This document shows, one piece after another, positions 1 through 9,253 of a DNA stretch of 64,000 nt. The position numbers and the translations under genes were made by a program. The DNA lies in assembly GCF_001243045.1 (NCBI RefSeq), contig NZ_LN849007.1:1702989-1766988 (forward strand), written 5' to 3'. The notes below the pieces were generated by a model. It saw only the letters and a program-made list of their open reading frames with translations, made no database searches and was not told the DNA's origin. This DNA comes from Clostridium niameyense. Lineage in GTDB: Bacteria > Bacillota > Clostridia > Clostridiales > Clostridiaceae. Position 1 is the first letter of the stretch, and every line of letters starts with the position of its first letter.

Positions 1-551
1 ATTATATCTATCAATTTTAATATAGAATCTGATATTAATTGCACTGGTGCTGGGTTTAAAACCACTTGAATATTATTTTCACTAGCTATTGAAATTACTT
101 TTTCTAAGGCATCTTTATTTGTTTCTAATTGAGTTACAAAAATATCACAATTTTTTATTTCTTCTGTAACCATTTCTATTTCTGTATCTGTAATATTTCC
201 ACAGGCACCTGAAATAACAACAATTTCATTTTCACTTGTATTTGAATCTACTGTAATTAAAGCTGTACCTGTAGATAATTGTTTATCCTCAAACATATAC
301 TTTGTATCCATCTTTTCTTTTTTATATGTCTCTAATGCCAATTGTCCAAAAACATCTTTACCAATTTTTGATATAAAAGTAACATCTCCTCCAGCCCTTT
401 TAGCAGCTATAGCCTGGTTAGAACCTTTTCCTCCTGGCCCTATTTTAAAGCTTTCTCCTTTTACAGTTTCTCCTGGAACCGGCAAATGAGGTGTACGTGC
501 CATTAAGTCTGCTATAAAGCTCCCGAATACTACAATTTTCTTTTTCATCAT
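1..551 (-). CDS. rbsK: Ribokinase, C-terminus cut off by window edge
   Basis: PfkB-family sugar kinase that phosphorylates ribose to ribose-5-phosphate in the cytoplasm. The visible ~183 residues are the N-terminal half. They include the family start (VVFGSFIADL), the substrate-binding GGKGSNQAIAAKRAG stretch and VVLNPAP; the C-terminal catalytic DTxGAGD region lies outside the window. Two adjacent ATGs (551 and 548) are possible. AAGGAGAG seven bases upstream fits 551. The gene reads out of the window, so any rbs operon partners are not visible. The family is clear; ribose rather than another pentose is inferred from the overall match. Confidence 0.88.
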   Translation of the reverse strand, partial: MMKKKIVVFGSFIADLMARTPHLPVPGETVKGESFKIGPGGKGSNQAIAAKRAGGDVTFISKIGKDVFGQLALETYKKEKMDTKYMFEDKQLSTGTALITVDSNTSENEIVVISGACGNITDTEIEMVTEEIKNCDIFVTQLETNKDALEKVISIASENNIQVVLNPAPVQLISDSILKLIDI

Positions 552-822
552 ACCCTAACTCTCCTTTATTACCTTAAGAAAAATAATCTTCATATTTATA
601 TAAACCATATTATCACAAAATAAATAATTCTATTTATTATTCTTCCAATATAATATTATTTATTTTAATTTCTCTAAAATAATATTACTCTAACTACTAT
701 AAGATATTAAATTAATCTTAGAACCTACTCTATATAAAAACATCGTAAAGATTTAATAATACGTATATCTTATATGTTATAATGTTGATATATATATACA
801 TGTAAGGAGTAATTTATTTACT

Positions 823-3780
823 ATGAGGAATTTTTTTTGTAAAACAAAAAAATTTTATATATTATTTTTTTTATTTATTATTTTATTCTTTATTAGCTAT
901 TCCCATTGTAATGCTCATGAAATTTATAGTTGTCCTGAAAATAATAAAACAAAAAATGTTTTAATAGTACATTCTTATAATAGAACATTTAAATGGACAA
1001 ATGATACTACAAAAGGAATAGAATCTTCTATAAAAAATTCCTACTATAGTTTAAATATAAACCATGATTATATGGATTTAAATAGGATGTGTAATGAAGA
1101 ATATTTTAAAACTTTTTATAATATGCAAAAATTAAAATATGAGAATTTTAAATTTGATGTGATAATTTGCTGTGATAATGGAGCTTTTAGATATTTTAAT
1201 CAATATGGTAAAAATATTTTTCCTAATACTCCTGTTATATTCTGTGGCATTAATTCCATAAATACTCAACAAATAATAGAAAATCCTTTATTTAAAGCTG
1301 TAGAAGAAAACTTAAATTTAGAAGAAAATCTTAAAATTATATCTAAATTACAACCTAATATTAAAAAAATTATTTTCATTGGTAATTCGCATTTAATAGG
1401 TTCAAATTCATCAGAACATTTTAATAAAATTATAGCTAAATATAAAAGTAATTTTTCGTTTCAATTTGTAAAGCCTATTACTGTACAACAGTTAACAGAT
1501 ACATTAAAAAATTTAAATCCTAAAACTACAGCTGTAGTTTTTACATTAAATCCCATATTAGATAATTTAAACAGGGGAACTTACTTATCTAACCTAACTT
1601 ATGATTCTTTTAAAAATAGTAAAGTTCCTTTATATTCTTTTTGGGATTTTGATTTAAATCATGGAACTATTGGAGGTAAACTTGTAAATGGCTTTAATGA
1701 AGGAAAATTAGCTGGTAATTTGGCTTTAAAAATTTTAAATGATGAAAACATAAATTCAATACCCAATATGAACATCCATGAAAATGAAATTATTTTCGAT
1801 TATAATAAATTAACAAGTTTTAATATAAATTTAAAAAACTTACCTAAAAATTCTAAAATTATAAATAAACCTGAACCTTTTTATAAAACATATAAAAAGC
1901 TTGTTATTTTTATTATAGTATTTATAAGCTTATTACTTTTATTTATAATAATCCTATTTTTCTATGTAAGAGAAAAAGAAAAAAATAGAAAGAAACTAAA
2001 TGAAAGCTATAATAAGTTGTCCTTAGTTTATGAAGAATTACTAAATACTGAAGATGAATTGAGAAAACAATTTTATGAACTACAAGCAAGTGAAGAAAAA
2101 TTACGCATAAGCGAAGAAAGACACAAATTAGCATTAGAAGGTTCTAGTGATGCTATTTGGGAATGGAACACAAAAACAGATGAATTTTTTATATCAGATA
2201 AATGGACGGAAATTTCAGGATATAAAATTTGTAAAAATACAAAATTAAAAAATATATCTTCTGATTTTATACTATCAGAAGATAAATCTAAACTTATAAG
2301 TGCATTTAACAACTGCACCTTAAAAAATTCTAAATTGAATAATGAATTTAGAATTAAAACTAAAAGTAATAAAATTAAATGGCTTTTAATTAGAGGAACC
2401 TTTGTATCTCATTCCTGTTGCAATCCATTAAAAATGTGTGGATCTATAACAGATATTTCTCAAAGGAAAGTAGAAGAACAGTTTATAAAACAAATGGCTT
2501 TCTATGATCCCTTAACTAAATTACCTAATAAGCATTTTTTTATAAATAAATTAAAAAAAGAGATTAAAAACAGTATAAAGAATAATACCCAAGGTGCTGT
2601 TTTATTTATAGATCTAGATAATTTTAAAACCATAAATGATACTTTAGGACACTATTATGGTGATGAGCTCTTAAAAAATTTTAGCTTTAAAATAAATAAA
2701 TTGTTAGATCATAAATCTATAGCTGCCCGGTTTGGTGGAGATGAGTTTTTAATATTAATTCCTGAAATAAAAAATCTAAAAGAAGTTAAATTACTTTATA
2801 CTAATATTTTAGATATTTTTAAAAATCCTTTCAACCTAAATAATACTAAAAATTATCTTACTGGAAGTATAGGCGGCGCAATTTTCCCCAAAAATGGAAC
2901 AAATGCTGATATTATATTTAAAAGCGTTGATATGGCTATGTACGCTGCAAAGCAAACAGGAAAAAACAAATTTTGTTTTTTTAATAAACAAATGTCAGAT
3001 AAAGTTTTAAGAGCTATTAAAATAGAAAAAAACTTACGAACTGCTTTAGAAAATAATGAATTTACCATATATTATCAGCCACAAATTTCTCTATCCAAAG
3101 ATAATTTATATGGTTTAGAAGCCATTCTTATATGGAATAACAAGGAACTTGGTATAGTTTCACCTAAAGATTTTATTCCTATAGCTAAAGAAACTAAACT
3201 TATTATTCCTATAGGAAAATGGTTGATAAAAAATGTTTGCACTCAATGTAAACTTTGGCTAGAAAAAGGTTATAAATTTAACTCTATATCTGTTAGTATA
3301 ACTGCAACTCAACTTAGTCAAGATGATTTTATAAATATCATAAAGGATAATATGAAAACCATGAATATTCTACCAAATTTACTGCATATTCAGATATCTG
3401 AAAATTCATTAATGAAATCAATATATAATAACATAGCTAAACTAACTGAATTAAAAAAATTAGGTGTAGGAATTACATTAGACAATTTTGGATATGGTTC
3501 TTCCTCTTTAAATTATTTTAAAAAAATACCCTTGGATACTTTGAAAATTCATAAATCTTTTATAAATAATATATGTGAAGATTATGAACAAAACATAATT
3601 ACTAAAGAAATAATACGTCTTTGTAATAAATTAAATTACGTTATAATAGCAGACGGTATAGAAAATTCATCCCAATTGGAAACTCTTAAAAATATGAATT
3701 GTGATATAGGACAAGGATCTTACTTTAGTAAACCTATATCAAAAGAAAATGTGGAAATATTACTTCAAAACACTTTATAA
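823..3780 (+). CDS. Membrane receptor: ABC-type solute-binding sensor, PAS, GGDEF, degenerate EAL
   Basis: Cyclic-di-GMP signalling protein of 985 residues. Order: N-terminal hydrophobic signal/anchor (about 10-30), an extracellular domain resembling ABC_sub_bind periplasmic proteins (about 40-345), a membrane helix (about 365-387), a short coiled coil, a PAS domain (about 430-550), GGDEF (about 560-720) and EAL (about 735-985). The GGDEF motif is intact (about residue 638, ARFGGDEF) with the metal-binding FIDLDNFK segment. The RxxD inhibitory site is absent. The EAL half lacks several catalytic residues: EAI for EAL (about 766), DN for the DD pair (887-888), IH for ID (909-910) and DGIE for EGVE. 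I infer a cyclase whose EAL half is regulatory or inactive. AAGGAG lies about 13 bases before the ATG, a long spacing. It stands alone and ends in a terminator shared with the convergent patatin gene. Confidence 0.85.
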   Translation: MRNFFCKTKKFYILFFLFIILFFISYSHCNAHEIYSCPENNKTKNVLIVHSYNRTFKWTNDTTKGIESSIKNSYYSLNINHDYMDLNRMCNEEYFKTFYNMQKLKYENFKFDVIICCDNGAFRYFNQYGKNIFPNTPVIFCGINSINTQQIIENPLFKAVEENLNLEENLKIISKLQPNIKKIIFIGNSHLIGSNSSEHFNKIIAKYKSNFSFQFVKPITVQQLTDTLKNLNPKTTAVVFTLNPILDNLNRGTYLSNLTYDSFKNSKVPLYSFWDFDLNHGTIGGKLVNGFNEGKLAGNLALKILNDENINSIPNMNIHENEIIFDYNKLTSFNINLKNLPKNSKIINKPEPFYKTYKKLVIFIIVFISLLLLFIIILFFYVREKEKNRKKLNESYNKLSLVYEELLNTEDELRKQFYELQASEEKLRISEERHKLALEGSSDAIWEWNTKTDEFFISDKWTEISGYKICKNTKLKNISSDFILSEDKSKLISAFNNCTLKNSKLNNEFRIKTKSNKIKWLLIRGTFVSHSCCNPLKMCGSITDISQRKVEEQFIKQMAFYDPLTKLPNKHFFINKLKKEIKNSIKNNTQGAVLFIDLDNFKTINDTLGHYYGDELLKNFSFKINKLLDHKSIAARFGGDEFLILIPEIKNLKEVKLLYTNILDIFKNPFNLNNTKNYLTGSIGGAIFPKNGTNADIIFKSVDMAMYAAKQTGKNKFCFFNKQMSDKVLRAIKIEKNLRTALENNEFTIYYQPQISLSKDNLYGLEAILIWNNKELGIVSPKDFIPIAKETKLIIPIGKWLIKNVCTQCKLWLEKGYKFNSISVSITATQLSQDDFINIIKDNMKTMNILPNLLHIQISENSLMKSIYNNIAKLTELKKLGVGITLDNFGYGSSSLNYFKKIPLDTLKIHKSFINNICEDYEQNIITKEIIRLCNKLNYVIIADGIENSSQLETLKNMNCDIGQGSYFSKPISKENVEILLQNTL

Positions 3781-3791
3781 TAAATTAAGTG

Positions 3792-3820
3792 AAACCATCA
3801 GTATTTTAATATGATGGTTT
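3792..3820. terminator. Bidirectional terminator between convergent genes
   Basis: Nine-base inverted repeat AAACCATCA/TGATGGTTT with an 11-base loop, followed by T-rich sequence on both strands. It lies between the stops of the receptor gene and the patatin gene. Confidence 0.8.
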
Positions 3821-3828
3821 TATTTTCA

Positions 3829-4701
3829 TTATATAACCCTTGTATTTTCCCCTCCCATAAATCTTATAATCTTTTTATAATTTTTTGTAGCATCATTATA
3901 TCCATTTTCTAAAAGTTGTGTTAATTTTCTAGGGTTCTTTTCAAATCTTTCTACATTTAAAGGTTTAGATGGTCTTAAAACTAAAACCTTACCCTCTTTC
4001 TCTAAAGCATCTATATAATCTAAAGTTTGATTATAGTTTTTATACCTATATTTTAATGTTTTTAAAAGTTTGGGATAATTCTTATATTTAATCTCTAATA
4101 TTTTATATAATTTATTAGGTGTTTTTCTATAATTTCTATTTCTAGTTAATACTATTATATTTTTACCGTTACCATCTTGTATAGACTTCTTTATAGGAAT
4201 TGCATCAGATAAACCTCCATCTAAAAGTTCATACCCCTTAAATTTCACTATAGGAGATACTAAAGGAAGTGAAGAAGATGCTCTGAGCACGTTAAATTTT
4301 TCATCTATATCATCTTTAGTAAAATATATAGGTTTTCCAGTACTACAATCTGTAGTACCTATTAAAAATTTACAAGAAGAGTTATAAAAACTTTTAAAAT
4401 CAAATGGTATATGTTTATTTGGTATCTCGTTAAATATAAAATCCATTCCAAAGAAAGAACCTTCTTTTATAAAGTTTTTAATACTCATATATCTTTTATC
4501 ATTTATAAAATTCAAATTTATCTTTTCATTTCTCCCTTTTTGCCCTGAAATATAAGACATTGCATTACAAGCCCCTGCAGATACTCCTATAACATAACTA
4601 AAATAAATTTGTCTTTCTATAAAAAATTCTAATACTCCACAAGTATAAGCTCCTCTCATACCTCCCCCTTCAAGTACTAACCCTATATTTGCATCCTCCA
4701 A
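3829..4701 (-). CDS. Patatin-like phospholipase
   Basis: Serine acyl-hydrolase of the patatin family (RssA/YjjU group), likely a cytoplasmic lipase or phospholipase. All catalytic elements are visible: oxyanion GGGMRG (12-17), nucleophile GVSAG with Ser41, and Asp161 in DGG. The C-terminal ~100 residues match the extension common in clostridial members. Length of 290 residues is normal. The start is TTG at 4701, chosen because AAAGGA lies about 9 bases upstream and no ATG precedes the conserved LVLEGGG segment in frame. It is a single-gene unit. A second patatin-like protein at 61987-62748 has lost these residues. The natural substrate is not known. Confidence 0.88.
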   Translation of the reverse strand: MEDANIGLVLEGGGMRGAYTCGVLEFFIERQIYFSYVIGVSAGACNAMSYISGQKGRNEKINLNFINDKRYMSIKNFIKEGSFFGMDFIFNEIPNKHIPFDFKSFYNSSCKFLIGTTDCSTGKPIYFTKDDIDEKFNVLRASSSLPLVSPIVKFKGYELLDGGLSDAIPIKKSIQDGNGKNIIVLTRNRNYRKTPNKLYKILEIKYKNYPKLLKTLKYRYKNYNQTLDYIDALEKEGKVLVLRPSKPLNVERFEKNPRKLTQLLENGYNDATKNYKKIIRFMGGENTRVI

Positions 4702-4960
4702 TTATATTCATCCTTTCTAATATTTATCTTTTTATTGCATCCCATTTTACATTATTTATATTTTTTACAACTAATAACCATTATATACCTTTGATATATA
4801 AATCTCTATATTATAAAAAATATACTATTTAAATAATGTTTTATTTAATAAAAACAATAACATTATTATAAAAATTAGCATAATATATAACTGTATTGAT
4901 TTAATACATTTTTCTACTTTTCATAAATCTTCATATGAACTAACCTTATGACCCCCATAC
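4702..4960. other. Non-coding stretch ending in an orphan terminator; possible small RNA
   Basis: No credible reading frame on either strand. On the + strand this stretch leads into a strong intrinsic terminator at 4961-4989 that no upstream protein gene needs, because the nearest + gene already ends at the hairpin near 3820. Just before the terminator is a short C-rich run (GACCCCCATAC) that would be single-stranded and could pair with G-rich ribosome sites. I could not fix a convincing promoter. An independent small RNA transcript is an inference. Confidence 0.3.
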
Positions 4961-4989
4961 GGTCGTGCTTTTGCACGACCTTGTTTTTT
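4961..4989 (+). terminator. Strong intrinsic terminator with no obvious gene
   Basis: GC-rich 8-bp stem GGTCGTGC/GCACGACC closed by a TTTT loop and followed directly by TTGTTTTTT. The T run is only on the + strand, so the transcript it ends runs rightward. Confidence 0.8.
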
Positions 4990-5041
4990 ATAAATATAAA
5001 GCAAAAAAACTTTTAAAGTTTTTTTGCTTTATATTTATAAA
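4987..5041. repeat. 55-base perfect palindrome (27-bp stem)
   Basis: Bases 4987-5013 are the exact reverse complement of 5015-5041 around a single central base. Only four G/C pairs occur in the stem, two of them the adjacent GC at 5001-5002. It begins inside the T tract of the preceding terminator. It could be a second terminator, a cruciform, or the relic of a small mobile repeat; nothing distinguishes these. The rest of the gap to the next gene (about 5042-5590) is AT-rich and shows nothing else I can support. Confidence 0.75.
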
Positions 5042-5606
5042 TTTCTTGTTAAAAACAACCTATAAAAGCTTTTGGTTAATTTTAAATTTTTTGCTTTTAT
5101 GATAATTAAAATTACTAAGTAAATTATAATAATGTTAGTATATATTATTACTTTTTATAAATCAAATAAAAAAACTTATAACAGCTTTTCTCTATAAAAA
5201 TAGTAATAATTGTTTTTTATTTTCTAGTTTTGCATTTTTACTTGCAATTGTATATATTCAGATTTTAATATGTTTTTTATTTTTATTCATTAATTTCTTA
5301 TTTTTTTACACTTGAAAAATCTTCACTTCCTTCAAAATACTAGAGATTGAATAATGTATTATATATTATTTCAAAATATTTTTTAATAATATTTGTATTT
5401 ATTAATAAAAAATATATAAGATTATCACATTTTGCCTTTAGACTAGTTATTATAGCATATTCATGTATAAGATCTCATTGACTTCCCTTGTTGCATTTTT
5501 CTGAATATAATAAAAATTGATATTTTGCTTTTTTTCTGATACAATTTCTATATCTTAAAAAAAACAAATAAATTTATAAATATAAACAAAAGAGGTGAAC
5601 ATAATT

Positions 5607-7046
5607 ATGGGCATTTTTGAAAATATTATATCTACTACAAATAATTTATTATGGTCTTATATTCTGATAATAATGCTTATTTCTTTAGGACTTTATTTTT
5701 CATTTAAAACAAAGTTTGTTCAAATACGATATTTTAAAGAAATGTTTAAATTATTAGGGGAAGGTGCTAGTAATTCTGTAAGAGGAAAAAAAGAGAAAAA
5801 AGGAGTTTCTTCTTTTCAGGCCTTTTGTATTAGTACTGCCTCAAGGGTTGGTACTGGTAATTTAGCTGGTGTGGCTATAGCTATAGCGTCTGGCGGACCT
5901 GGTGCTGTGTTTTGGATGTGGATTATAGCTTTAATTGGTGGTGCTTCAAGCTTTGTTGAAAGTACCTTAGCTCAAATTTATAAAGTTGAAGATGATCATG
6001 GCTTTAGAGGTGGACCTGCTTATTATATGGAAAAAGCTTTAAATAAACGTTGGCTGGGAATTATATTCTCTATATTAATTACTATAAGTTTTGGTCTTGT
6101 TTTTAATTCTGTACAATCAAATACTATTTCTTTGGCCTTTGAACAAGCCTTTGGAGTTAAAACTATTGTTATTGGCTCATTGCTTGCATTGAGTACTTCT
6201 GTGATAATATTTGGCGGAATTAAAAGAGTAGCAAAAGTCGCTGAAGTTATAGTTCCTATAATGGCCACAGCTTACGTATTGGTTGCTTTGTTCGTATTAT
6301 TTAAAAATATAACAATCATACCAAAAATATTTAATCTTATAATAGAAAATGCTTTTGGTGTAAGACAAGTTATGGGTGGCGGATTAGGAGCAGCTGTTTT
6401 AATGGGAATTAAAAGAGGATTATTTTCAAATGAAGCTGGTATGGGAAGTGCTCCAAACGCTGCCGCAACTGCCACTGTAACGCATCCTGTTAAACAAGGT
6501 CTTATTCAGACCCTAGGAGTTTTTACAGATACGCTTTTAATTTGTAGTGCAACTTCATTCATAGTATTAATTTCAGGAAGTTATATAAATTCAAACTTAA
6601 CAGGTATCCAACTTACACAAACAGCTTTAAGCTCTGAGGTAGGTCCTTGGGGAAATACTTTTATAGCACTTTGCATACTTTTATTTGCCTTTAGTTCTAT
6701 TGTAGGTAACTATTATTATGGTGAAACAAATATAGGATTCTTAAGGGGAAATAAAATTTGGTTATTCTTATATAGAGCTGCTGTAGTAGGAATGGTCTTA
6801 TTTGGATCCGTAGCTAAAATACAAATTGTTTGGGATATGGCAGATTTATTTATGGGAATTATGGCTATTATAAATCTAATTGCTATATCAATGCTATCTA
6901 AGATTGCTTTTGATGCATTAAAAGATTATGATATACAAAAGAAATCTGGTAAAGAACCTGTATTTTTTAAAGATAGTATACCTTACTTGAAAAATGTAGA
7001 AGCATGGCCAAGTCGTGAAGAATATAAAGAAGATACCGCAGTTTAA
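5607..7046 (+). CDS. Sodium/alanine (or glycine) symporter, AgcS family
   Basis: Integral membrane importer that couples Na+ or H+ to alanine or glycine uptake (amino acid carrier family 2.A.25). About ten hydrophobic segments are visible. Family segments include STASRVGTGNLAGVA near the N-terminus, the GGPGAVFWMWI stretch and GLFSNEAGMGSAPNAAA in the middle. Length of 479 residues is typical. An upstream in-frame GTG (5595) is part of the AGAGGTG ribosome site, so ATG 5607 is preferred. It is followed by a terminator and then an XRE-cupin regulator that may control it. Alanine versus glycine cannot be told from sequence alone. Confidence 0.9.
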   Translation: MGIFENIISTTNNLLWSYILIIMLISLGLYFSFKTKFVQIRYFKEMFKLLGEGASNSVRGKKEKKGVSSFQAFCISTASRVGTGNLAGVAIAIASGGPGAVFWMWIIALIGGASSFVESTLAQIYKVEDDHGFRGGPAYYMEKALNKRWLGIIFSILITISFGLVFNSVQSNTISLAFEQAFGVKTIVIGSLLALSTSVIIFGGIKRVAKVAEVIVPIMATAYVLVALFVLFKNITIIPKIFNLIIENAFGVRQVMGGGLGAAVLMGIKRGLFSNEAGMGSAPNAAATATVTHPVKQGLIQTLGVFTDTLLICSATSFIVLISGSYINSNLTGIQLTQTALSSEVGPWGNTFIALCILLFAFSSIVGNYYYGETNIGFLRGNKIWLFLYRAAVVGMVLFGSVAKIQIVWDMADLFMGIMAIINLIAISMLSKIAFDALKDYDIQKKSGKEPVFFKDSIPYLKNVEAWPSREEYKEDTAV

Positions 7047-7065
7047 AACATATTTAAGTTATTCA

Positions 7066-7100
7066 TGATGGACTTTTGATATAATATCAGAAGTCTATCA
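7066..7100 (+). terminator. Terminator after the AgcS gene
   Basis: Sixteen-base stem with two G-U pairs (7066-7081 with 7085-7100), followed by a T-rich stretch. Confidence 0.7.
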
Positions 7101-7170
7101 TTATTATATCAACTTTTTATTTTAATTTTATGTTATAATCTATAATATATATATTTTATAGGAGGACAAC

Positions 7171-7704
7171 ATGGATTTAGGAGAAAAAATAAAATATTAC
7201 AGAAAGAAAAAAGGACTTACCATAAAAGAATTATCTGAGCTAACTGATTTATCTATAGGTTTTATTAGTAATTTAGAAAGAGACTTAAATAGTCCTTCTG
7301 TAAGCAATCTTCAACAAATATGTGAAGTATTAGATATAAATCTAATGGAAATATTAAATTCCAATAACGATAGGCAATATATAGTACTTAAAAATAATCG
7401 CAAGGAAATTTTTTCTACGGAAGACAATAAGATACAGTTTGAAATGCTTACTTCTGGAAACAAAGAATTAAATGGTATAGCAATTACTATAGAAGGAAAT
7501 ACAGATTATAATGATACTTCTTGGGGACATAATTATGATGAATTAGGAGTAGTTGTTAGGGGATGTTTGGAAATACAATTGGATTCTGAAACATATACAC
7601 TTTATGAAGGTGATAGTATTTATATAAATAAGTTCACTCCTCATAAGTATAAAAACCCTTCTCATGAAACTAATATCACTTACTGGTTTTCTATAAAAAC
7701 TTAA
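7171..7704 (+). CDS. XRE-family regulator with C-terminal cupin domain
   Basis: DNA-binding transcriptional regulator of 177 residues. Residues 1-65 form a helix-turn-helix of the Xre/Cro type (KGLTIKELSELTDLSIGFISNLERD). Residues about 105-175 form a small-ligand cupin barrel (HNYDELGVVVRGCLEIQL, GDSIYINKFTPHKYKNPS). This architecture is common in local regulators of amino-acid and polyamine uptake. TAGGAGG lies 6 bases upstream of the ATG. The neighbour upstream is the AgcS symporter in the same direction, so control of that gene is a reasonable inference. The ligand is unknown. Confidence 0.87.
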   Translation: MDLGEKIKYYRKKKGLTIKELSELTDLSIGFISNLERDLNSPSVSNLQQICEVLDINLMEILNSNNDRQYIVLKNNRKEIFSTEDNKIQFEMLTSGNKELNGIAITIEGNTDYNDTSWGHNYDELGVVVRGCLEIQLDSETYTLYEGDSIYINKFTPHKYKNPSHETNITYWFSIKT

Positions 7705-7714
7705 TAAAAAATAA

Positions 7715-7737
7715 AAGTATATAGTTTATATATACTT
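7715..7737. terminator. Weak bidirectional AT-rich terminator
   Basis: Nine-base stem AAGTATATA/TATATACTT between convergent genes, with A/T-rich flanks. All but one pair are A-T, so confidence is moderate. Confidence 0.45.
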
Positions 7738-7759
7738 AAACTTTTAATATTTTTTAAAT

Positions 7760-7918
7760 TTAATTTATTAATTTTTGTTCATTATAATATACATATATAA
7801 GCTTGTCTAATTCTTGACTTAATTTCAATACTTCGCCCTCATAAAGTGTTGCATCATTTTCTAACAATTTATTTAATTTTTCTTGAGCTTTTTTTAATGA
7901 AATAGCAATCATTGTCAA
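7760..7918 (-). CDS. Spo0E-like aspartyl-phosphate phosphatase
   Basis: Small cytoplasmic regulator of about 52 residues. The Spo0E family dephosphorylates Spo0A~P and so delays sporulation. The helix-loop-helix pattern and the signature SQELDKLI are present (LKKAQEKLNKLL, then VLKLSQELDKLIYVYY). The frame stays open far upstream, but GGAGG sits 6 bases before a TTG at 7918; an ATG at 7912 is the alternative. Upstream codons have no ribosome site. It is a single-gene unit convergent with the XRE regulator. Which Spo0A-pathway protein it acts on cannot be told. Confidence 0.75.
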   Translation of the reverse strand: MTMIAISLKKAQEKLNKLLENDATLYEGEVLKLSQELDKLIYVYYNEQKLIN

Positions 7919-8294
7919 TTTATACCTCCATTTATTTTTTAACACATGCTTAATTATACAATCACTTGCCAAAAAGTTCAACATTTTACTATATTTTGTA
8001 TATTTGATTTTGTTATACATATTATTACTTTTTATTATAATTATTTATTTCATTTTTACATATATCAATTATTTTATATTCATTTATTATTTCTTCAACA
8101 TAATTAACAAATTTATATTTCTAACATTTATTATTATACTATTTTAGAGTAATTTTTAAAATTGTTAATATATGCTCCTTTACTTAGAATAATTTATTTG
8201 ATACAATTATAAAGTAAATACAATATAGTACAAGCACTTGATTACTCTAATATATCACGCATACAAATATTTTACATATAAGGAAGGATATTTT

Positions 8295-9050
8295 ATGAAT
8301 AAAAATCATAAATTTGATAAACATTTTAAAAAATTAAGTGAAGAAGAAAATCAAGAAAAATACATAAAAGAAATGCATGAAATGGCCGATAAAAATGCCA
8401 AAAAAAATAATGCTATCTTTATATCGGTGATTATACCTATATTAATAATTTGTGTAATAGTAATTAAACAAATTTGCTCTTTCTCCTTCAATGTATCAAA
8501 AAATACAAAATCACAACCTACTACTTCACAATCAGTAAATAATAACTCAAATAAAACAAAAACTAAAAAAGGAAATACTAAAAATAACGAAGTATTAGCT
8601 TTAAATTCACAAATAGCTAAATATATAGAAAATCAATCTAATAGAGAAAAATCTTTAAAGGAAGCCTTAAAAATAAATAAAGATAGTAACAAGGGTGTTT
8701 CAATTATATATATTTCTCAAATATTAAGAGATAATAAATTGAATATACCTAAAAATACCATAAGTACAAAAGGCTTAATGCAAGAATTAGAAAAACAAAA
8801 TTGGGAAAAAATAACAGATTATAAAAAATTGCAAAAAGGTGACATTTGTTTCACAACTACAGATAATTCTGGCTCACCATCTCATGCTTATATTTTTATG
8901 GGATGGATAAATGAAGGGAAAACCGATTATGCTAATGTATGCGATGGACAAATATCTGATTATAGTAGTACGATTCATAAAAGAAATATAAGTATATCTA
9001 CTCCCGAAAAAGATAAAATAGGTTTCTTCATGAGGAAACCTAATAAATAG
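8295..9050 (+). CDS. Membrane-anchored NlpC/P60- or CHAP-like protein lacking the catalytic cysteine
   Basis: A 251-residue protein with a charged N-terminus, one membrane helix (about 40-65), a Lys/Asn/Ser/Thr-rich linker, and a C-terminal globular domain (about 110-250). That domain resembles cell-wall amidase folds: VSIIYISQILRDN fits the helix that normally starts with Cys, LQKGDICFT is the usual following strand, and SHAYIFMGW carries the His. No Cys is at the nucleophile position; Val/Ser are there instead. I infer a non-catalytic or altered wall-binding protein. The ATG at 8295 is chosen because AAGGAAGGA precedes it; an earlier in-frame ATG at 8238 has no ribosome site. The fold assignment is tentative. 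Confidence 0.6.
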   Translation: MNKNHKFDKHFKKLSEEENQEKYIKEMHEMADKNAKKNNAIFISVIIPILIICVIVIKQICSFSFNVSKNTKSQPTTSQSVNNNSNKTKTKKGNTKNNEVLALNSQIAKYIENQSNREKSLKEALKINKDSNKGVSIIYISQILRDNKLNIPKNTISTKGLMQELEKQNWEKITDYKKLQKGDICFTTTDNSGSPSHAYIFMGWINEGKTDYANVCDGQISDYSSTIHKRNISISTPEKDKIGFFMRKPNK

Positions 9051-9053
9051 ACA

Positions 9054-9089
9054 AAAATCAGCTAGTCATTAATATGACTAGCTGATTTT
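9054..9089 (+). terminator. Terminator
   Basis: Perfect 16-bp stem (9054-9069 with 9074-9089), TAAT loop, T-rich right arm. It follows the stop of the wall-domain gene. Confidence 0.85.
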
Positions 9090-9253
9090 CTTCATTAATA
9101 CTATTAACAAATATACTATTTTAAATTTAAGGAAGTATTTTATTATCATTGTTACCATTATTATAAAAAATATTCATTAAAATAAAAAAATTTTACTTTT
9201 ATTATTACATATATAAAAAAAACATAACTATAATATGTTTAGAGGTGTTCTTT

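Noticed and set aside
5595-5606. GTG 5595 as start of the AgcS gene
   Set aside because: This GTG is part of the AGAGGTG ribosome site; the same situation occurs at 9245, 10198, 16457 and 28381, where the next ATG was preferred.
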